Source: Kumtagia sp964244725 (lineage in GTDB: Bacteria; Pseudomonadota; Alphaproteobacteria; Rhizobiales; Rhizobiaceae). From it: 64,000 nucleotides of DNA. The notes under the pieces are model-generated. The model saw nothing but the letters and a program-made list of their open reading frames with translations, ran no database searches and was not told the origin of the DNA. The position numbers and the translations under genes were made by a program. Shown here one piece after another: positions 19,656-28,037 of the stretch (positions are counted from its first letter, which is position 1; the number at the start of each line of letters is the position of its first letter). Where the stretch lies: the NCBI GenBank assembly GCA_964244725.1, contig CAXTJQ010000019.1, forward strand, positions 1 through 64,000, in the 5' to 3' direction.

Positions 19656-19922
19656 TCAGGTCCCTCGCATCGGATCGCCGCCGCGACCGAGCGTCGGCCA
19701 GACAGCCTGCGCCTTCGCTCCGACCGGGAGGCCGCCGACGAAGGCGGCAGGCGCCGAGGTCAGATCGACCGAAGCCCAGCCGACGAGCGCATTGGGCTCA
19801 CCGAGAAGCGTCTCGGCGACGACGCGCGCGGCCGAGGCGGTCGCGCCGACCGCGACAGCGAAGTTCAACTGATCCGTGCGGCGCTGTTCCTCGCGGGCCG
19901 GATAGAAGGCAAAGGTTGCCAT
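19656..19922 (-). CDS. Phage-type hypothetical protein
   Basis: 88 residues (MATFAFYPAREEQRRTDQL, then Ala/Val/Gly-rich strands). It is separated from its upstream neighbour by only 3 bases and from its downstream one by 2, consistent with one compact operon. Composition suggests a small beta-rich structural or connector protein; this is a guess from context. No family recognised. Confidence 0.6.
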   Translation of the reverse strand: MATFAFYPAREEQRRTDQLNFAVAVGATASAARVVAETLLGEPNALVGWASVDLTSAPAAFVGGLPVGAKAQAVWPTLGRGGDPMRGT

Positions 19923-19925
19923 GGC

Positions 19926-20675
19926 TCAGGTCTCCTCTTCTGCAAGATTGTCGATGGCGTCGGGATCGACGCCGAGGGCGGCGCGGTCGCGGGCGCGCAG
20001 CGCCAGACCGATCGTGCGCTCGACGGAATTGCGGCCGGTCTCGAAGGCGCGGTCCTCGATCATCGCCCGCTCGGCGATATCCTCGATCTCACCGACGGCG
20101 GACCGCACGGCGCGGAACTCGTCGCCGACTATCAGGTCGGCGAGTTCCTGCGGCGAGAACGGCCGTTCGGCGTGCGGCATCCGGTTGACGCGGGAGACGA
20201 GGACGGCGGCAAGCTCGCGATCCTTGGCAGAGACGGCGAGCGCGGCGAGGCTCGCGAGCTCGACCCTGCCGGAATGCTCAAGCTGCAGGATGAGCCGCGA
20301 GCGGCGCTCGCTGCCGAGCCCTTCGCGCACGATCATCTGAATGCTGGAATTGTAGTGGGTCTTTGCGTCATCGACCCTGCGCCGCAACGCGTCGAGATCG
20401 CGCAGGCACGCCGTGCGGCCGTCGAGGCTGGTGCGCTTCAGGTCGGATCGCAGACCGCCGAGCGCGCGCGAAACGATGTGGATGCGCTGCCCGGGCGGCA
20501 GGTCGGACAGCGTGGCGTCCAGCTCTTTTCGGCGGCTTTCCACGCGCCCGTTCAATTCGCCAATCTGGCGCGCATGCTGCACGCCGAACTCGCGTGCCCG
20601 TGAGAGCGAGTCCCGGATGTCGGTCACCGACACCCACGGCTTCGTCAAGGTGGGCGGAGACTTCTTCATCGCCAT
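19926..20675 (-). CDS. Hypothetical coiled-coil protein, phage operon
   Basis: 249 residues, strongly helical and charged (SLSRAREFGVQHARQIGELN, TACLRDLDALRRRVDDAKTH), with an acidic C-terminus. The ATG at 20675 has AAGGA upstream; a longer frame exists but lacks a good site. It is the first gene of the four-gene minus-strand run ending with the gp10-like gene. Size and helical content could suit a scaffold-like or tail-associated protein, but there is no family match I can name. Confidence 0.6.
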   Translation of the reverse strand: MAMKKSPPTLTKPWVSVTDIRDSLSRAREFGVQHARQIGELNGRVESRRKELDATLSDLPPGQRIHIVSRALGGLRSDLKRTSLDGRTACLRDLDALRRRVDDAKTHYNSSIQMIVREGLGSERRSRLILQLEHSGRVELASLAALAVSAKDRELAAVLVSRVNRMPHAERPFSPQELADLIVGDEFRAVRSAVGEIEDIAERAMIEDRAFETGRNSVERTIGLALRARDRAALGVDPDAIDNLAEEET

Positions 20676-20977
20676 GACGGTCGTCCTTTCTCCAGGCGTC
20701 ACGCCTGGAAGGGGGACGGGTCACGGCACGGCCGCAGGCCGCGTCGAGGCGTCCACCGCCAGCGCGGTGATCGGATCGGCCCATCGGTCGATCCGCAGAC
20801 AGGATCAGGATGCGGCGTTCGCAGAGGTCGCGGAGCCAGCAGATGCAAACGTTGGTCGTCTCGAATTCGGAGAGATGCGAGGTGGGAAGCTGCCGACACG
20901 TTCCCGCGCAAATGATGATGCCGTCCGATGCGAGGGAGGTATTGGCTGGGCCTGTCATCCAACAAAAGGAGATCGAG
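20676..20977. other. Divergent intergenic region within the island
   Basis: About 300 bases between the minus-strand late operon and a plus-strand pseudogene. Only chance-like frames cross it. It should carry outward promoters for both sides. AAAAGGAGATCGAG at its right end is a strong ribosome site for the plus-strand gene. No repeats seen. Confidence 0.4.
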
Positions 20978-21516
20978 ATGACCATGTTCGACATCGCAAC
21001 AACCGACCTGGCGCCCCGCTGGACGCCGACTCGCATCGTACGCAGCCGAAAGAAGAAGGAGAACGCCGAGTTGGTGGAGTTCGGCCAGACCATTCTCAAC
21101 ATCGAGCTCAGCGACATCAGTGCGTCGCCGCTCGTGAAGGAGACCGGAATGTGGATGAGGTCGTCGTTCGCGCGCGACCGCAACATCATGACGTTCAAGA
21201 ACGACATGCTGGACCGCTACAGGCACCTGGGCGACACGTTGAGCGGCGGCGGCACGCCTGCTTTGCGGGTCTTCGGGGGCGAGCACGCGGACGGCTTCTC
21301 TGGAATTGACATGCACATTCGGTTTAAGCGGCACGATGGCAGCTTGGCACTCTCGGCGGCCTGCTGGCGTTCCTCCCGCTCGACACCGACGACGCGGAGG
21401 AGTGCTTTCAGCTCTTCAGCTACAACCCGATCGAGCCGAAGACCCTCGTGCACGTCAATGCCGACGACTTCGCGCAGCATGTGATCGAGGCGTGTGCGCG
21501 TGAGGCGACGATGTAG
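20978..21516 (+). pseudogene. Frameshifted conserved-looking gene of unknown function
   Basis: A strong ribosome site (AAAAGGAGATCGAG) precedes the ATG. The first frame reads MTMFDIATTDLAPRWTPTRI, FGQTILNIELSDISASPL and RFKRHDGSLAL; from about 21350 normal protein continues in a different frame as GGLLAFLPLDTDDAEECFQL and ends VIEACAREATM at 21516. The span is 539 bases, one short of a whole number of codons, so a single-base loss explains it. The intact product would be about 179 residues. It is opposite in strand to the surrounding phage-like genes, like a cargo insertion. No family recognised. Confidence 0.65.
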
Positions 21517-21569
21517 TTGCATTCATGAAGCAGAACTGGCGGCTGATGATCGCGTCAGCCGCCAGCCTC

Positions 21570-21827
21570 TCAATCGCCTCCGACATTCGTCCGGTGCGAC
21601 GCCTGATGCTCTTCTGCCATGCGTTCCCACAAGGCCGCCGGCACCGGCGCGATCGACCAGAACCAAGCGCCGGTTCGGCGGCCGCGCTCGGACACAAGGG
21701 CATGTGCCCCTCCCGCTGCGGCGACAGCCAAAGGCGCGGTGGCGGCAAGCGTGCCGGTCAAAGCCTCAGCCTCGACCAGATCGCGCAGCATGGTTGTGAC
21801 GACGTCAGTTGATCGGGACGAGCGCGC
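21570..21827 (-). CDS. Small hypothetical protein, phage operon
   Basis: 85 residues from the ATG at 21827, overlapping the end of the terminase-like gene by 23 bases. Contains TTMLRDLVEAEALTGTLAAT, an Ala-rich hydrophobic patch, and TGAWFWSIAPVPAALWERMA. Translational coupling to the upstream gene supports it as real. No family recognised. Confidence 0.5.
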   Translation of the reverse strand, partial: ARSSRSTDVVTTMLRDLVEAEALTGTLAATAPLAVAAAGGAHALVSERGRRTGAWFWSIAPVPAALWERMAEEHQASHRTNVGGD

Positions 21828-22311
21828 CATCCGTGGCAGCCTCCGTCTCGGCGGCCAGATACCTGCCAAGGAGGCCGATCAGTGCGGCGCGGTCGGCCGG
21901 CTCCATCCTGGCGATGATCCTCGGATCGAGACCGGCAGGCGCCGCAGCGACTGATCCGCCCTCGGCGGTGAACGCGAGGAACCCGTTCAGACGCTCGGGC
22001 CAGCGGAACTTCAGCAGCACCTCGATCAAGCGGTCAGAGGGCTCCTCGTCGGCCATGGACCGCTCGAAGGCCTTGCTCAGAACCTGGTGAAACGCCGTGT
22101 CCATGGCGGCACCGTACCGCGCGCCGAAGTCAGCGTCGCGCCTGCGGTGGTCGTGGATGGTGGCGACGGACACGCCCACTGCCTCGGACGCCATCTTCGG
22201 CGAGCCGGTCCTGGCAACGATATCCAGCACCCTCGCCTCGATGGTCGGCGACCACCGCCTGTCCATGCTCGGGCGGCGCGCCGCCCGCGTCTCCGTCGAC
22301 CTGTCCGACAT
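21805..22311 (-). CDS. Terminase small subunit-like DNA-binding protein
   Basis: 168 residues from the ATG at 22311, which has CGAGGAG at good spacing; the longer frame to 22389 is less likely. An N-terminal helix-turn-helix (RVLDIVARTGSPKMASEAVG, VSVATIHDHRRRDADF) is followed by an alpha-helical region including FERSMADEEPSDRLIEVLLK. This organisation is typical of phage small terminase subunits, which choose packaging sites. No large terminase lies nearby. Satellites often carry only the small subunit to redirect helper packaging, which fits the context but is inference. Confidence 0.55.
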   Translation of the reverse strand: MSDRSTETRAARRPSMDRRWSPTIEARVLDIVARTGSPKMASEAVGVSVATIHDHRRRDADFGARYGAAMDTAFHQVLSKAFERSMADEEPSDRLIEVLLKFRWPERLNGFLAFTAEGGSVAAAPAGLDPRIIARMEPADRAALIGLLGRYLAAETEAATDGALVPIN

Positions 22312-22893
22312 GACGGCCACTCCTCGCTTCATCTGCTGCCATCCTGCGACGTGCGGAGCTTGCGGGGAGCCATCAAACCGACCTCGCATGAATTTTGGAG
22401 ATCAGCCCACCGGCCTACTTCCCATGGAAAAGGGGCCGTTGTGCCGATGGAGACCCCAGGGCGCCGGCCTGTTCTCCGCGGGGAGTGGGTTGTTTGCACG
22501 AGAAGCGTCGCCGGTGCCTGGCCCGGTGCTTTCGGCGGCGCCGTCATCCATGCCCTTGCATCGGCTCGCCTTTCCGGCCCAGAGCGCCCGATCCTGTGTT
22601 CAATGCTCTGGCGCTGTGCCGCCACCGTTGCCGTCACGACCACCGCCGACGCCTTCGGTGCTTCGACGCCTCGTTCGCCACAGCCACCGTCCTCTGTGCG
22701 CCGCCGTGGCCGTGCCCATCGTGGCCTCATTCGACCACCCGACTGCCTCGCACGCGCGAGGACTGCGTGGTCTGCGAGGCGAGCGCCACCTTCGGCCACG
22801 TCATCGTGCCCGCCATGGGGAGGCGACCGGCATCAAGGCACCGATCCGACCGACCTCAGGTCGGACGTAGCACCACGCCCCAGCTGGTCCATG
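22312..22893. other. Gene-poor region of the island
   Basis: About 580 bases between the terminase-like gene and the iteron-like repeats. Long frames exist on both strands (for example a 156-codon minus frame) but they are Arg/Pro/Gly-rich with no recognisable segment and no good ribosome site. They look like chance frames in GC-rich DNA. I see no confident gene, hairpin or repeat. Confidence 0.4.
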
Positions 22894-22898
22894 CCTGA

Positions 22899-23112
22899 CG
22901 GTAGACAAGGCAGACGGCGATTTCGACGTTTCCGAAGTCGTATAGCGCTGTCGGCTCAACGCCTACCCCCTTCAGTGGCAGGTGCCTCATGTCCTGCCGG
23001 ACAGAATGGCTATCTACCTTGTCTACCTTGTCTACCGAGGCTTAAGCCTCTGATTTCGTTACGACGACCGGTGGACGACATTGCCGCCCACCGGCTGTTT
23101 GCCCTGTCTACC
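22899..23112. repeat. Iteron-like TGTCTACC repeats beside the primase gene
   Basis: Three head-to-tail 9-mers (TATCTACCT, TGTCTACCT, TGTCTACCG) occupy 23011-23037. An inverted copy (CGGTAGACA) lies at 22899-22907 and a further direct copy (TGTCTACCG) at 23104-23112. They lie directly downstream of the primase-helicase gene, where satellite and plasmid-like elements commonly have their origin. Spacing and orientation are seen; the origin function is inference. Confidence 0.55.
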
Positions 23113-23125
23113 GCCAGCCAATCAA

Positions 23126-25387
23126 TCAACGAGTCAGGTCGATGGCGTAGTGAGCCACATAGGCGTCGATCCTGCCGGTCGCGCCGATGTTCTCCCAGAT
23201 GTCATGATTGCGCAGCGACCAGAGCTGCCATGCCGGCCTGTTCGCGTGCTGCTTGGTGTGACGGGTGAGAGCCACCGCGCCGAGTTCCTCCTTCAGGAAC
23301 TTCGCCAGCCTCGACCGCAGGCTCGACCTGCCGGAGAGCTTCGCAGGCACCGCCTGGACAAGATCGTCCACGCGCACCAGGTCGAAGTCGAACGGCGCTT
23401 CCCTGGCCTCGTAGAGGTCGAGCAGGAACGACTCGGCGTCGCCCATCGACATCCGCCGCATCGTCTCCTTGCCGGACGTCGCAGGCGCCACGCCATGACC
23501 GTTGAGCACGATCTGACGCTGCGACAGGAAGTGCTTCACGAATGCAGCACCGCCGTTCTCCAGGTAGCCGAACAGGCGCTCGTAGTAGGCCGCCTCCTTC
23601 TTGACCGCAGGCGAGAAGACCACCATCCAGCGCCTGTCGCCGTGCTCGATCTTCAGCGCATCCTCATGATTGGTGAAACAGATGAAGTTGAGGTGATTGG
23701 GGATCGAATAGAGAGAGCAGTTCTTCTCCTCGATCCTGATCATCGGATCGGTGATGACAGGCTTCAGGCGGTTCGCCACCTCAAGCCTGCCGAGCGTCAT
23801 CAGCTCCTCGACGATCGCCAGCTGCGCACCTTCCATCCAGTGAGTCCAACGAGACACGACCTCATCGTTCGAGGGCCGCACCACGTTCGGCCTGCCGATG
23901 ATGCGTTCCATCAGGTTGCCGATCCAACTCTTGCCGGTCCCCTGCGATCCGCGCACCAGCAGGGCAAAATGGATCTTCTGGGCGGGCTTCTGGGTCAGCA
24001 GCGCCAGATAGTCGAGCACCAGTTCACGGTCTGCCTCGTTCGGAAACAGAAAGGCCATGTGATCCAGGAAAGGCTTCACGTCGCCGAGCCTTGCCTCGAC
24101 GCCAGACTTCCGCCAGATGTTGTAGAGGCCAGTCGTTCCGCCATTCGGAAATTCAGGCGCTTCCGGCAGGTAGATCAGCCTCTCGAACTTCCTGATGGGA
24201 ATGCGCGACTTCCAGACGGCATTGAGGATTTCACCGTCAGGGTAGAGCCCGCCGTAGAGCGCCTTCCACTGGTCGGTGCGGTACTTCCTGCCGTCCTTGC
24301 GCCTGATGAACTGCATAGCCTCGGCGACGAAGACCCACTCGTCCCAAGTGCCTGAAGTGGCCGAGTCGGCAGGCGTTACCTCGGCATCATCGGGAAAGTC
24401 GTCCTCGGCAGCGACACGACCGAGCGCCTCGATCGCCTCCCGCCGCTTCTCCGCAGGCAAGGCGGCGATCAGGGTCCTGACCGTGATCGCGCCAGGCTTC
24501 TCGGCAAGCGACTGCCACCGACGCCTGATCCTCTCCTCGTCACCGGCGTAGGCGGGGTCGGACGTAGACCATGCGACGAAGACGTCCATGCCGCTTCCGC
24601 CGGTCGCATGGTGGCAAGACATCATCAGCTCCCGCCACTTCGTTTCGTCCTTGAAGGACGACACGTCGATCGTGTCCAGCCATTCCGCCAGCTTCTCGGG
24701 ACCGACGAGCGCCGCTTCGCTGCTCGGTGGCGATGCAGAAGGCTTCGCAAGCGCGTTTAGGAGAGCCGTAGGCGCGTCGGGCGCCTCGGAAAGCGACAAA
24801 GCAAGCGCGTCGTCATCGAGGCGGTACGGCTTGCCGGTGTCGGGATGAATCGAGCCTGCCGCCACGACCTGGAAGCCGGCCGACTTGAACTCGATCCCCT
24901 CAAAGAGATCGAGCTTGCCCCGCACCGCCATATCGCCAGGCTTGCGCATGTAGATGTGCAGGCCGCCGCCGCCCGTCCTGACGAATGGCGCCTCGGGCAG
25001 ACCGAAATCCGTCTTAAGCCGCGTCAATGGGTCATCGCCTGCGGCGAAGTGCCGGGGATCGACATCGATTACGAGGTCGATGTCGCGCAGGCGAACGCCG
25101 ACATTGCCGCCCCTCGCTATGCGAACCTTGGCGTCGTCGAGCGAAAGGGGTGCGATCCGCCGCCAACCGCTTGCCACCGGCTTCTTGCCGTCGATCGCGA
25201 TCAGTTCGTGACCGGCAAATGCGTGGCCGTCAAGCACGTCGGGGTCGTGCTTCGACGGCGTCTCGGACACCACAAGGGCGGCATCCTCAACGTTGTCGAA
25301 GTCGAACTCGACGGTCTTCTCCCAAGCTCCTGCGGGCGCGCCGATTCCCTCGGCGCGCCCTTCCTCATTTCCTATGAGCTCGCTCAT
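23126..25387 (-). CDS. Bifunctional primase-polymerase / superfamily 3-like helicase
   Basis: 753 residues. The N-terminal half resembles the archaeo-eukaryotic prim-pol domain: VGVRLRDIDLVIDVDPRHF with the metal-binding D-x-D, then RTGGGGLHIYM and VAAGSIHPDTGKPY. The C-terminal half is a helicase of the DUF5906/virulence-associated E type, with Walker A VRGSQGTGKSWIGNLM (about residue 490), VEELMTLGRL, and FTNHEDALKIEHGDRRWMVV. Such proteins initiate replication of satellites and integrative elements. It overlaps the AlpA-like gene at ATGA, so they are coupled. It ends just before the TGTCTACC repeats, its probable origin. Confidence 0.88.
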   Translation of the reverse strand: MSELIGNEEGRAEGIGAPAGAWEKTVEFDFDNVEDAALVVSETPSKHDPDVLDGHAFAGHELIAIDGKKPVASGWRRIAPLSLDDAKVRIARGGNVGVRLRDIDLVIDVDPRHFAAGDDPLTRLKTDFGLPEAPFVRTGGGGLHIYMRKPGDMAVRGKLDLFEGIEFKSAGFQVVAAGSIHPDTGKPYRLDDDALALSLSEAPDAPTALLNALAKPSASPPSSEAALVGPEKLAEWLDTIDVSSFKDETKWRELMMSCHHATGGSGMDVFVAWSTSDPAYAGDEERIRRRWQSLAEKPGAITVRTLIAALPAEKRREAIEALGRVAAEDDFPDDAEVTPADSATSGTWDEWVFVAEAMQFIRRKDGRKYRTDQWKALYGGLYPDGEILNAVWKSRIPIRKFERLIYLPEAPEFPNGGTTGLYNIWRKSGVEARLGDVKPFLDHMAFLFPNEADRELVLDYLALLTQKPAQKIHFALLVRGSQGTGKSWIGNLMERIIGRPNVVRPSNDEVVSRWTHWMEGAQLAIVEELMTLGRLEVANRLKPVITDPMIRIEEKNCSLYSIPNHLNFICFTNHEDALKIEHGDRRWMVVFSPAVKKEAAYYERLFGYLENGGAAFVKHFLSQRQIVLNGHGVAPATSGKETMRRMSMGDAESFLLDLYEAREAPFDFDLVRVDDLVQAVPAKLSGRSSLRSRLAKFLKEELGAVALTRHTKQHANRPAWQLWSLRNHDIWENIGATGRIDAYVAHYAIDLTR

Positions 25388-25623
25388 CGACCGTCCTCCC
25401 CGCGCACGAAAGCGTTGAGGTCGTCGATGTGATAGCGAATCGACTTCCCGTGGATGACGTGATAGCGAGGCCCGTCACCGCGAGCGCGCCACGAGCGCAA
25501 GGTTCCGGCCGTGCAGGCGAGGTAGGCGGCCGCGGTTTCGGTATTGAGCCAAGGCGAATTGGCGTCCTTCAAGACGCGCGTGAACGTCTCTCCAAAGGTT
25601 TCGGTCTTCAGGTTCTCTGGCAT
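25384..25623 (-). CDS. AlpA-like helix-turn-helix DNA-binding protein (first copy)
   Basis: 79 residues of the AlpA/excisionase type (helix-turn-helix 17). The winged-helix core is SPWLNTETAAAYLACTAGTL, RSWRARGDGPRYHV, SIRYHIDDLNAFVRG. CGGAGGT precedes the ATG at good spacing, and its stop overlaps the primase start. In satellites and P4-like elements AlpA proteins activate integrase or control excision. It is a close relative of the next gene, so the two are a tandem pair. Confidence 0.8.
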   Translation of the reverse strand: MPENLKTETFGETFTRVLKDANSPWLNTETAAAYLACTAGTLRSWRARGDGPRYHVIHGKSIRYHIDDLNAFVRGEDGR

Positions 25624-25783
25624 GGAATAGACCTCCGATCGGCCGTACGGCAGCGCCGCCGGCGAATTGCAGACAGGTTTCTGTCTGAGGAGGACCGGGA
25701 TCACCCCGGTCACGCGCCTGCCGAAACCGGCTCCTCGTGGCGCGCGTCGTCTAATGATCACCGATCGGCGTCGAGCGGCATCA

Positions 25784-26146
25784 TTACTTCTCGTCGCCCT
25801 CACGATGGGGCTTGACAAAGTTCGGCGCGCACGCGCCGGCCCGCACATAGGCGTCGAGGTCGTCCACATGGTAGCGGACGAACTTGTCATTCACGACATG
25901 GAAGAGCGGCCCTTCGGCCTTCGACCGCCAACCTCGCAAGGTGCCGGGCTCCTTCCTGAGATAGCGTGCGGCCTCCTCAGTGTCGAACCACGGGCTGTAT
26001 CGCTGGGTCTCCAGCATCCGCCGAACAATGTCCTCGACCTCGGAAATCGGCACGCGGCCGGTCCTGGTCGCAGGCTTTTCGACGAGGCGGGAGGTCGGCA
26101 CGACCAACTTCTTCGATCCAGCAGATCGGGCGGGCTTACGCGGCAT
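25784..26146 (-). CDS. AlpA-like helix-turn-helix DNA-binding protein (second copy)
   Basis: 120 residues from the ATG at 26146, overlapping the integrase end by 11 bases. A basic N-terminal extension (MPRKPARSAGSKK) precedes SPWFDTEEAARYLRKEPGTL, RGWRSKAEGPLFHV and FVRYHVDDLDAYVRAG. This matches the first copy nearly position by position, so it arose by duplication or recruitment. The longer frame to 26368 is a shadow of the integrase. Likely excisionase or regulator of the island; coupling to the integrase supports an excision role. Confidence 0.78.
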   Translation of the reverse strand: MPRKPARSAGSKKLVVPTSRLVEKPATRTGRVPISEVEDIVRRMLETQRYSPWFDTEEAARYLRKEPGTLRGWRSKAEGPLFHVVNDKFVRYHVDDLDAYVRAGACAPNFVKPHREGDEK

Positions 26147-27302
26147 CGCGAGCCTCTTCGATTTGCGCAACCGGCGCGGGGAGCTTGCGGGCGCCAACAA
26201 TCCTGTCTTCCAGCGCCTGCGCATGAGGCCGAAGGTGTTCGACGAGATGTTCGGCGTGGACGTATCCGCCGGACGCGCCGGGAAGCCGCTGGCCGAGAAG
26301 CAGGGCGCTTTCGGCATAGGGCACGCCCGACGCGATGAAGAGCGTGCGGGCATGGTGACGATATTCATGCGGGCTCGGCAGGTCGGCGCCCTGCTTCGGC
26401 TCGGTGACGTGTCCGCATTCGCTGGTGGGCGATGGCCACAGCCACGGATTGTTCAAGGGCATGTCGTGGGCAAGCCGTGCCTTGATCATGCCCGCGAGCC
26501 ACGTGCCCATGGGGAACAGCATCCGGCCGCCGGTCTTCATGTGGTTGAAGACGAGTACACCCTTCTCGAAGTCGACATCGGCACGGCGGACCTGAAGGAT
26601 GGACGACCTGCGGGCGCCGGTCAGGAGCATGGCGCGGTGGACATCCCGCCGGATCGGCGACAATTCTTCCGTTGCTTCCCACCAGGCCGGAAGGTCGAGC
26701 CCGTCGACCTCGCGCCGCTTCGGCATGGGGATACGGATGGTTGTGACCGGGTTCGAAGCGATCGTCTCGTCCATACGCATCGCCGTGTTGATCACGGCCC
26801 GCAAGGTGCGCATCACGCCGGAGGCGGTGGTCTGGCCGCTCCTCTCGCGAAGCCGGTCGTAGATGTCCCGCACCTCGGATCGGCTGAGGTCGGTCACGGC
26901 CCGGTTCCTGTAGCGGGCGAGATAGTGGTCGACGTGGTAGCGGTAGCTCTCCGACGTAGCCTCGCGAAAGGTCTTTTCGCCGAGATGGGCATCGAGGGCG
27001 GCGGCGACGGTGATGCCGCTCTCCTCCGGCTTGGCAGTGGGATCGATGCCGGACTGGATTTGCGACATGATCGCCTTGGCCCGGTTGCGGGCCTCGCGAA
27101 GGCCGATGCGATCCACACGGTCGATTTTCACCCGCACCGTCCGGACGTGCCGGCCGTTGCGTCGGACATCGCCTTGGACGGCGTAGGTCTTGGTGGTGGC
27201 ATGGCAAACGACCATCAGGCCCTTCACCTGTTCGTCGCGCCAGATGCCGGAGCCGAGTGCGAGGTCGCGGATGCGGGCCTCGGTGAGGTTCAGGACAGCC
27301 AT
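26136..27302 (-). CDS. Tyrosine-type integrase
   Basis: 388-residue site-specific recombinase. The N-terminal arm-binding region holds WRDEQVKGLMVVCHATTKTY. The core-binding domain is at about 95-185 (TSESYRYHVDHYLARYRNR). The catalytic domain shows Arg in LLTGARRSSILQ, the HEYRHHARTLF box, and the nucleophile Tyr in GGYVHAEHLVEHL. All major catalytic residues appear present. GGAGAAG precedes the ATG. It lies about 150 bases from attR, as is usual for tRNA-targeting islands, and overlaps the second AlpA-like gene. Confidence 0.93.
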   Translation of the reverse strand: MAVLNLTEARIRDLALGSGIWRDEQVKGLMVVCHATTKTYAVQGDVRRNGRHVRTVRVKIDRVDRIGLREARNRAKAIMSQIQSGIDPTAKPEESGITVAAALDAHLGEKTFREATSESYRYHVDHYLARYRNRAVTDLSRSEVRDIYDRLRERSGQTTASGVMRTLRAVINTAMRMDETIASNPVTTIRIPMPKRREVDGLDLPAWWEATEELSPIRRDVHRAMLLTGARRSSILQVRRADVDFEKGVLVFNHMKTGGRMLFPMGTWLAGMIKARLAHDMPLNNPWLWPSPTSECGHVTEPKQGADLPSPHEYRHHARTLFIASGVPYAESALLLGQRLPGASGGYVHAEHLVEHLRPHAQALEDRIVGARKLPAPVAQIEEARDAA

Positions 27303-27452
27303 TTTCGTCTTCTCCGGAGCACTGTTCAGAGCACCGTACGGAGACCTTTACGGATCAGCGTACATCGACGATGATGTCGCGTAAGAGCATGTCCGCGAAC
27401 CAATAATCAGCGGTTTCTTGTTATCTATCAGCAGCTTCGCGCGCGTTTCCTA

Positions 27453-27493
27453 AATCTTGAGGCCACTGGTTCGAATCCAGTCGGGATCGCCAG
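27453..27493 (+). repeat. attR: right attachment repeat of the island
   Basis: Exact 41-bp copy of the tRNA-Arg 3' end (14703-14743). It retains the T arm and acceptor strand but no 5' half, so it is not a functional tRNA. Chromosomal genes resume just beyond it. Confidence 0.93.
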
Positions 27494-27521
27494 TATCGGC
27501 ATAGAAGGCTTGGGTTTCCGC

Positions 27522-27926
27522 TCAAGCGCTTCCGACGGCGGTCTCGATGTCCGAGATCGAGTGTCCGGCCAGATCCTTTGCGATTTCGCCTCGCAACACG
27601 GCCGTGAGTTTCTGGTGATAGTGCTTTCGCATCTCGCCGAGGGTTCGTGGCGCGGCGATAACGACGAGATCCGCGACCTTGCCCTCCAGGACCTGCTTGT
27701 TGAGCAGACCGGAAACCCCGGCGGCAAATCCGTCCTCCGCGAGCTGGCTGTCGTCCGGGTTTGCCGAACTGCTTTGATGCCGCGCTCCCGACCCCTTGTT
27801 GTCGTTGCTCACCTCGCCGGCCGAGAACGGGACGAGCGACAAACTCGCCTCGTCGCCCGTGTTGTGAAAGAGCTTCATTTTCTCGCCGTCCGCGACGGCG
27901 ACGAGCGCGCCTTTGGGAAGATTCAC
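27522..27926 (-). CDS. Host attachment family protein
   Basis: 134 residues of the host-attachment / baeRF-related family known in alphaproteobacteria. It begins MNLPKGALVAVADGEKMKLF, has the Asp/Ser-rich middle and ends with DLVVIAAPRTLGEMRKHYHQ followed by LRGEIAKDLAGHSISDIETA. The release-factor-like fold is family knowledge; a link to attachment comes only from the name. It is the first chromosomal gene to the right of the island. No operon partners. Confidence 0.8.
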   Translation of the reverse strand: MNLPKGALVAVADGEKMKLFHNTGDEASLSLVPFSAGEVSNDNKGSGARHQSSSANPDDSQLAEDGFAAGVSGLLNKQVLEGKVADLVVIAAPRTLGEMRKHYHQKLTAVLRGEIAKDLAGHSISDIETAVGSA

Positions 27927-28037
27927 GTGGTTCTCCAGAATAGGCCGCGAAAATAAAGAGCGTGCGGCGCCAGGGGCGCGAAAGCCGCCCGTCGTCCCCT
28001 AACTCTCGTGCGCGCATTTGGATGCGCCCCATCTTGC

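Larger units (their letters stand above)
14703..27493. mobile_element. Integrative genetic island, phage-satellite-like, in tRNA-Arg
   Basis: A 12.8 kb element bounded by a 41-bp exact direct repeat: the 3' end of tRNA-Arg at 14703-14743 and its copy at 27453-27493. A tyrosine integrase sits next to the right end and reads inward. Moving inward from the integrase there are two AlpA-like proteins, a primase-helicase, iteron-like repeats, a small-terminase-like gene, a short run of head-tail type genes, an XRE regulator and an AT-richer accessory segment. No capsid, portal, large terminase, tape-measure or lysis gene was recognised, so it is not a complete prophage. The direct repeat and integrase are seen directly; the satellite label is inference. 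Confidence 0.85.

Noticed and set aside
20368..21207. 279-codon minus-strand frame
   Set aside because: It is antisense to the frameshifted plus-strand gene and lacks a start signal; the plus-strand frame has a strong ribosome site.
23011..23037. Tandem repeats as a CRISPR array
   Set aside because: The units are 9 bp without spacers and there are no cas genes; they look like iterons.
22087..23268. 393-codon plus-strand frame in the gene-poor part of the island
   Set aside because: It crosses the terminase-like gene end, the repeats and the primase end; its composition is Arg/Pro/Ser-rich and no ribosome site is present.
14703..27493. Complete prophage
   Set aside because: No capsid, portal, large terminase, tape measure or lysis genes were recognised.
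27453..27493. Second tRNA-Arg gene
   Set aside because: Only the 3' part (T arm and acceptor strand) is present; no 5' acceptor strand or D arm lies upstream.
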